A DNA stretch of 6,857 nucleotides from CAYFQV01 sp964413635 (GTDB taxonomy: Bacteria; Spirochaetota; Spirochaetia; DSM-27196; PWMO01), in contig CAYPTH010000141.1 of the NCBI GenBank assembly GCA_964413635.1, positions 1 to 6,857 on the forward strand. Direction: 5' to 3'. The translations under genes were made by a program, and so were the position numbers. The notes beneath the pieces were generated by a model. The model was given only the letters and a program-made list of their open reading frames with translations. It searched no databases and had not been told where the DNA came from. Of this stretch, positions 6,209 to 6,857 are shown piece by piece. The stretch's first letter is position 1. Each line of letters opens with the position of its first letter.

Positions 6209-6290
6209 CCACGTACGATCGAGTCACCCGCGTGTGAGACGGCGGAGAAGTGGATCACTTCCTTGGTGCGAATCGCGTACCATGCAAGAG

Positions 6291-6857
6291 CTATGGATCC
6301 TCCCACAAGGTAATGACCGAAAGACCAGCGTCCCGATCGGCCACGTATAGCTTTGACCCACGGACTCGGAGATCTGTAACATACGATCCGGAGAGCAGTT
6401 CGGCTGGGAGATCTGGTGTCGACGGTGAAGATACATCGATTACCGATATCCCGTTCGTGTCGTGTCCGTGTCCGAACAGGATGAAATCACCGAGGTACGA
6501 CGCGCTGCTGGAAGAGCCGAAGTCTCCCACCGCGAGCGGAGACCCTACAGGCGCCGCATTGTCCGGATCGGAAATGTCGTGCACTGTCAACTCACCCGGG
6601 ACGTTGTCAAATGAGAACAGATGATTCCCCCCCGTCACCAGCTCACGACCACCCGCGGAGACAGTGGCGATCGATAGCGGTGCCGCCGGGTCAGTACGAT
6701 GCAAGATCGAGATTGTGGAGCTAAAGCCAAGGTACAGATACCAGCCGCGGAGCTCTACGTCGTATGGACGCGAGATATCGATCGTGGCAAGGACTTGGGG
6801 ATTCGCGGGCTCGGCGACATCCACGACCACCAGTGAGTTCGCTACGTCGTCGGTGAC
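6291..6857 (-). CDS. LVIVD-repeat beta-propeller protein (5' truncated at window edge)
   Basis: The frame is open from the right edge to the TAG at 6293-6291; 188 residues are visible and the start lies outside. LVIVD-type blades recur: SLVVVDVAEPANP, ELTVHDISDPDNAAP, GISVIDVSSPSTP and a last GLSVITL that stops in mid-blade, as expected if the N-terminal strand closes the ring. Between them are surface-strand phrases such as SKLYVADRD and GWYLYLGF. Such propellers are usually extracellular or periplasmic and often part of larger surface proteins; the ligand is unknown. The GTG at 6830 lies inside a blade and is not a credible start. The stop is 131 bases upstream of the antitoxin gene, which has its own promoter. 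No terminator with a T-tract was seen after this gene. Confidence 0.85.
   Translation of the reverse strand, partial: VTDDVANSLVVVDVAEPANPQVLATIDISRPYDVELRGWYLYLGFSSTISILHRTDPAAPLSIATVSAGGRELVTGGNHLFSFDNVPGELTVHDISDPDNAAPVGSPLAVGDFGSSSSASYLGDFILFGHGHDTNGISVIDVSSPSTPDLPAELLSGSYVTDLRVRGSKLYVADRDAGLSVITLWEDP

Noticed and set aside
6247..6261. Hairpin GAAGTG/CACTTC with a 3-nt loop after the LVIVD gene
   Set aside because: Only 6 bp and no T-tract on the minus-strand side, so too weak to call a terminator.
6160..6306. N-terminal extension of the antitoxin
   Set aside because: It would run through the promoter and both palindromes, resembles no protein domain, and AbrB proteins normally start near the KVDSAGRVVIP motif.

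Overview
The window is GC-rich bacterial DNA, densely coded, in two blocks that face each other. No taxonomic marker settles the host. The HisRS variant, the long HrpA-type helicase with its own C-terminal extension, and the PH/GRAM-like end of the first gene made me think of a free-living, GC-rich spirochaete (Spirochaetota). This is an impression from recalled families, not a search result.

Plus-strand block (1-4314): three genes packed like an operon. The first is the 3' end of a gene of unknown function, with an Ala/Gly/Pro/Gln linker followed by a compact, probably beta-rich domain. Twelve bases after it comes hisS (histidyl-tRNA synthetase). The last 14 bases of hisS overlap the start of a DEAH-box helicase of the HrpA family. 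The helicase core is complete, with all motifs visible, but its last 200 or so residues are a Lys-rich linker and a domain I do not recognise. The block combines translation (tRNA charging) with RNA remodelling.

Convergent junction (4315-4404): a GC-rich hairpin lies just after the helicase stop. After it comes a perfect 11-bp stem with a 3-nt loop, whose T-rich side faces the minus-strand gene. It probably ends the minus-strand transcript and may also serve the plus strand.

Minus-strand block (6857-4405, read leftwards): the 3' part of an LVIVD-repeat beta-propeller protein, cut by the window edge; a type II toxin-antitoxin pair (AbrB/VapB-like antitoxin, then PIN-domain VapC-like toxin, overlapping by ATGA); and a secreted protein with two FAS1 (fasciclin) domains. 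The toxin-antitoxin pair has the best-defined regulatory region in the window. A near-consensus promoter is placed so that transcription should begin at or next to the antitoxin ATG (a leaderless mRNA). Two copies of an AAATGGCATT(T/A) element, 19 bp apart, sit in and beside the promoter like operators. The FAS1 gene has a perfect Shine-Dalgarno and its own intergenic region, so it is probably a separate transcription unit.

No tRNA, rRNA, CRISPR array, insertion sequence or attachment site was seen. No gene-free stretch exceeds 300 bases; the longest is 5314-5458. I found no clearly undescribed system. The best leads are the toxin-antitoxin control region and the helicase C-terminal domain.
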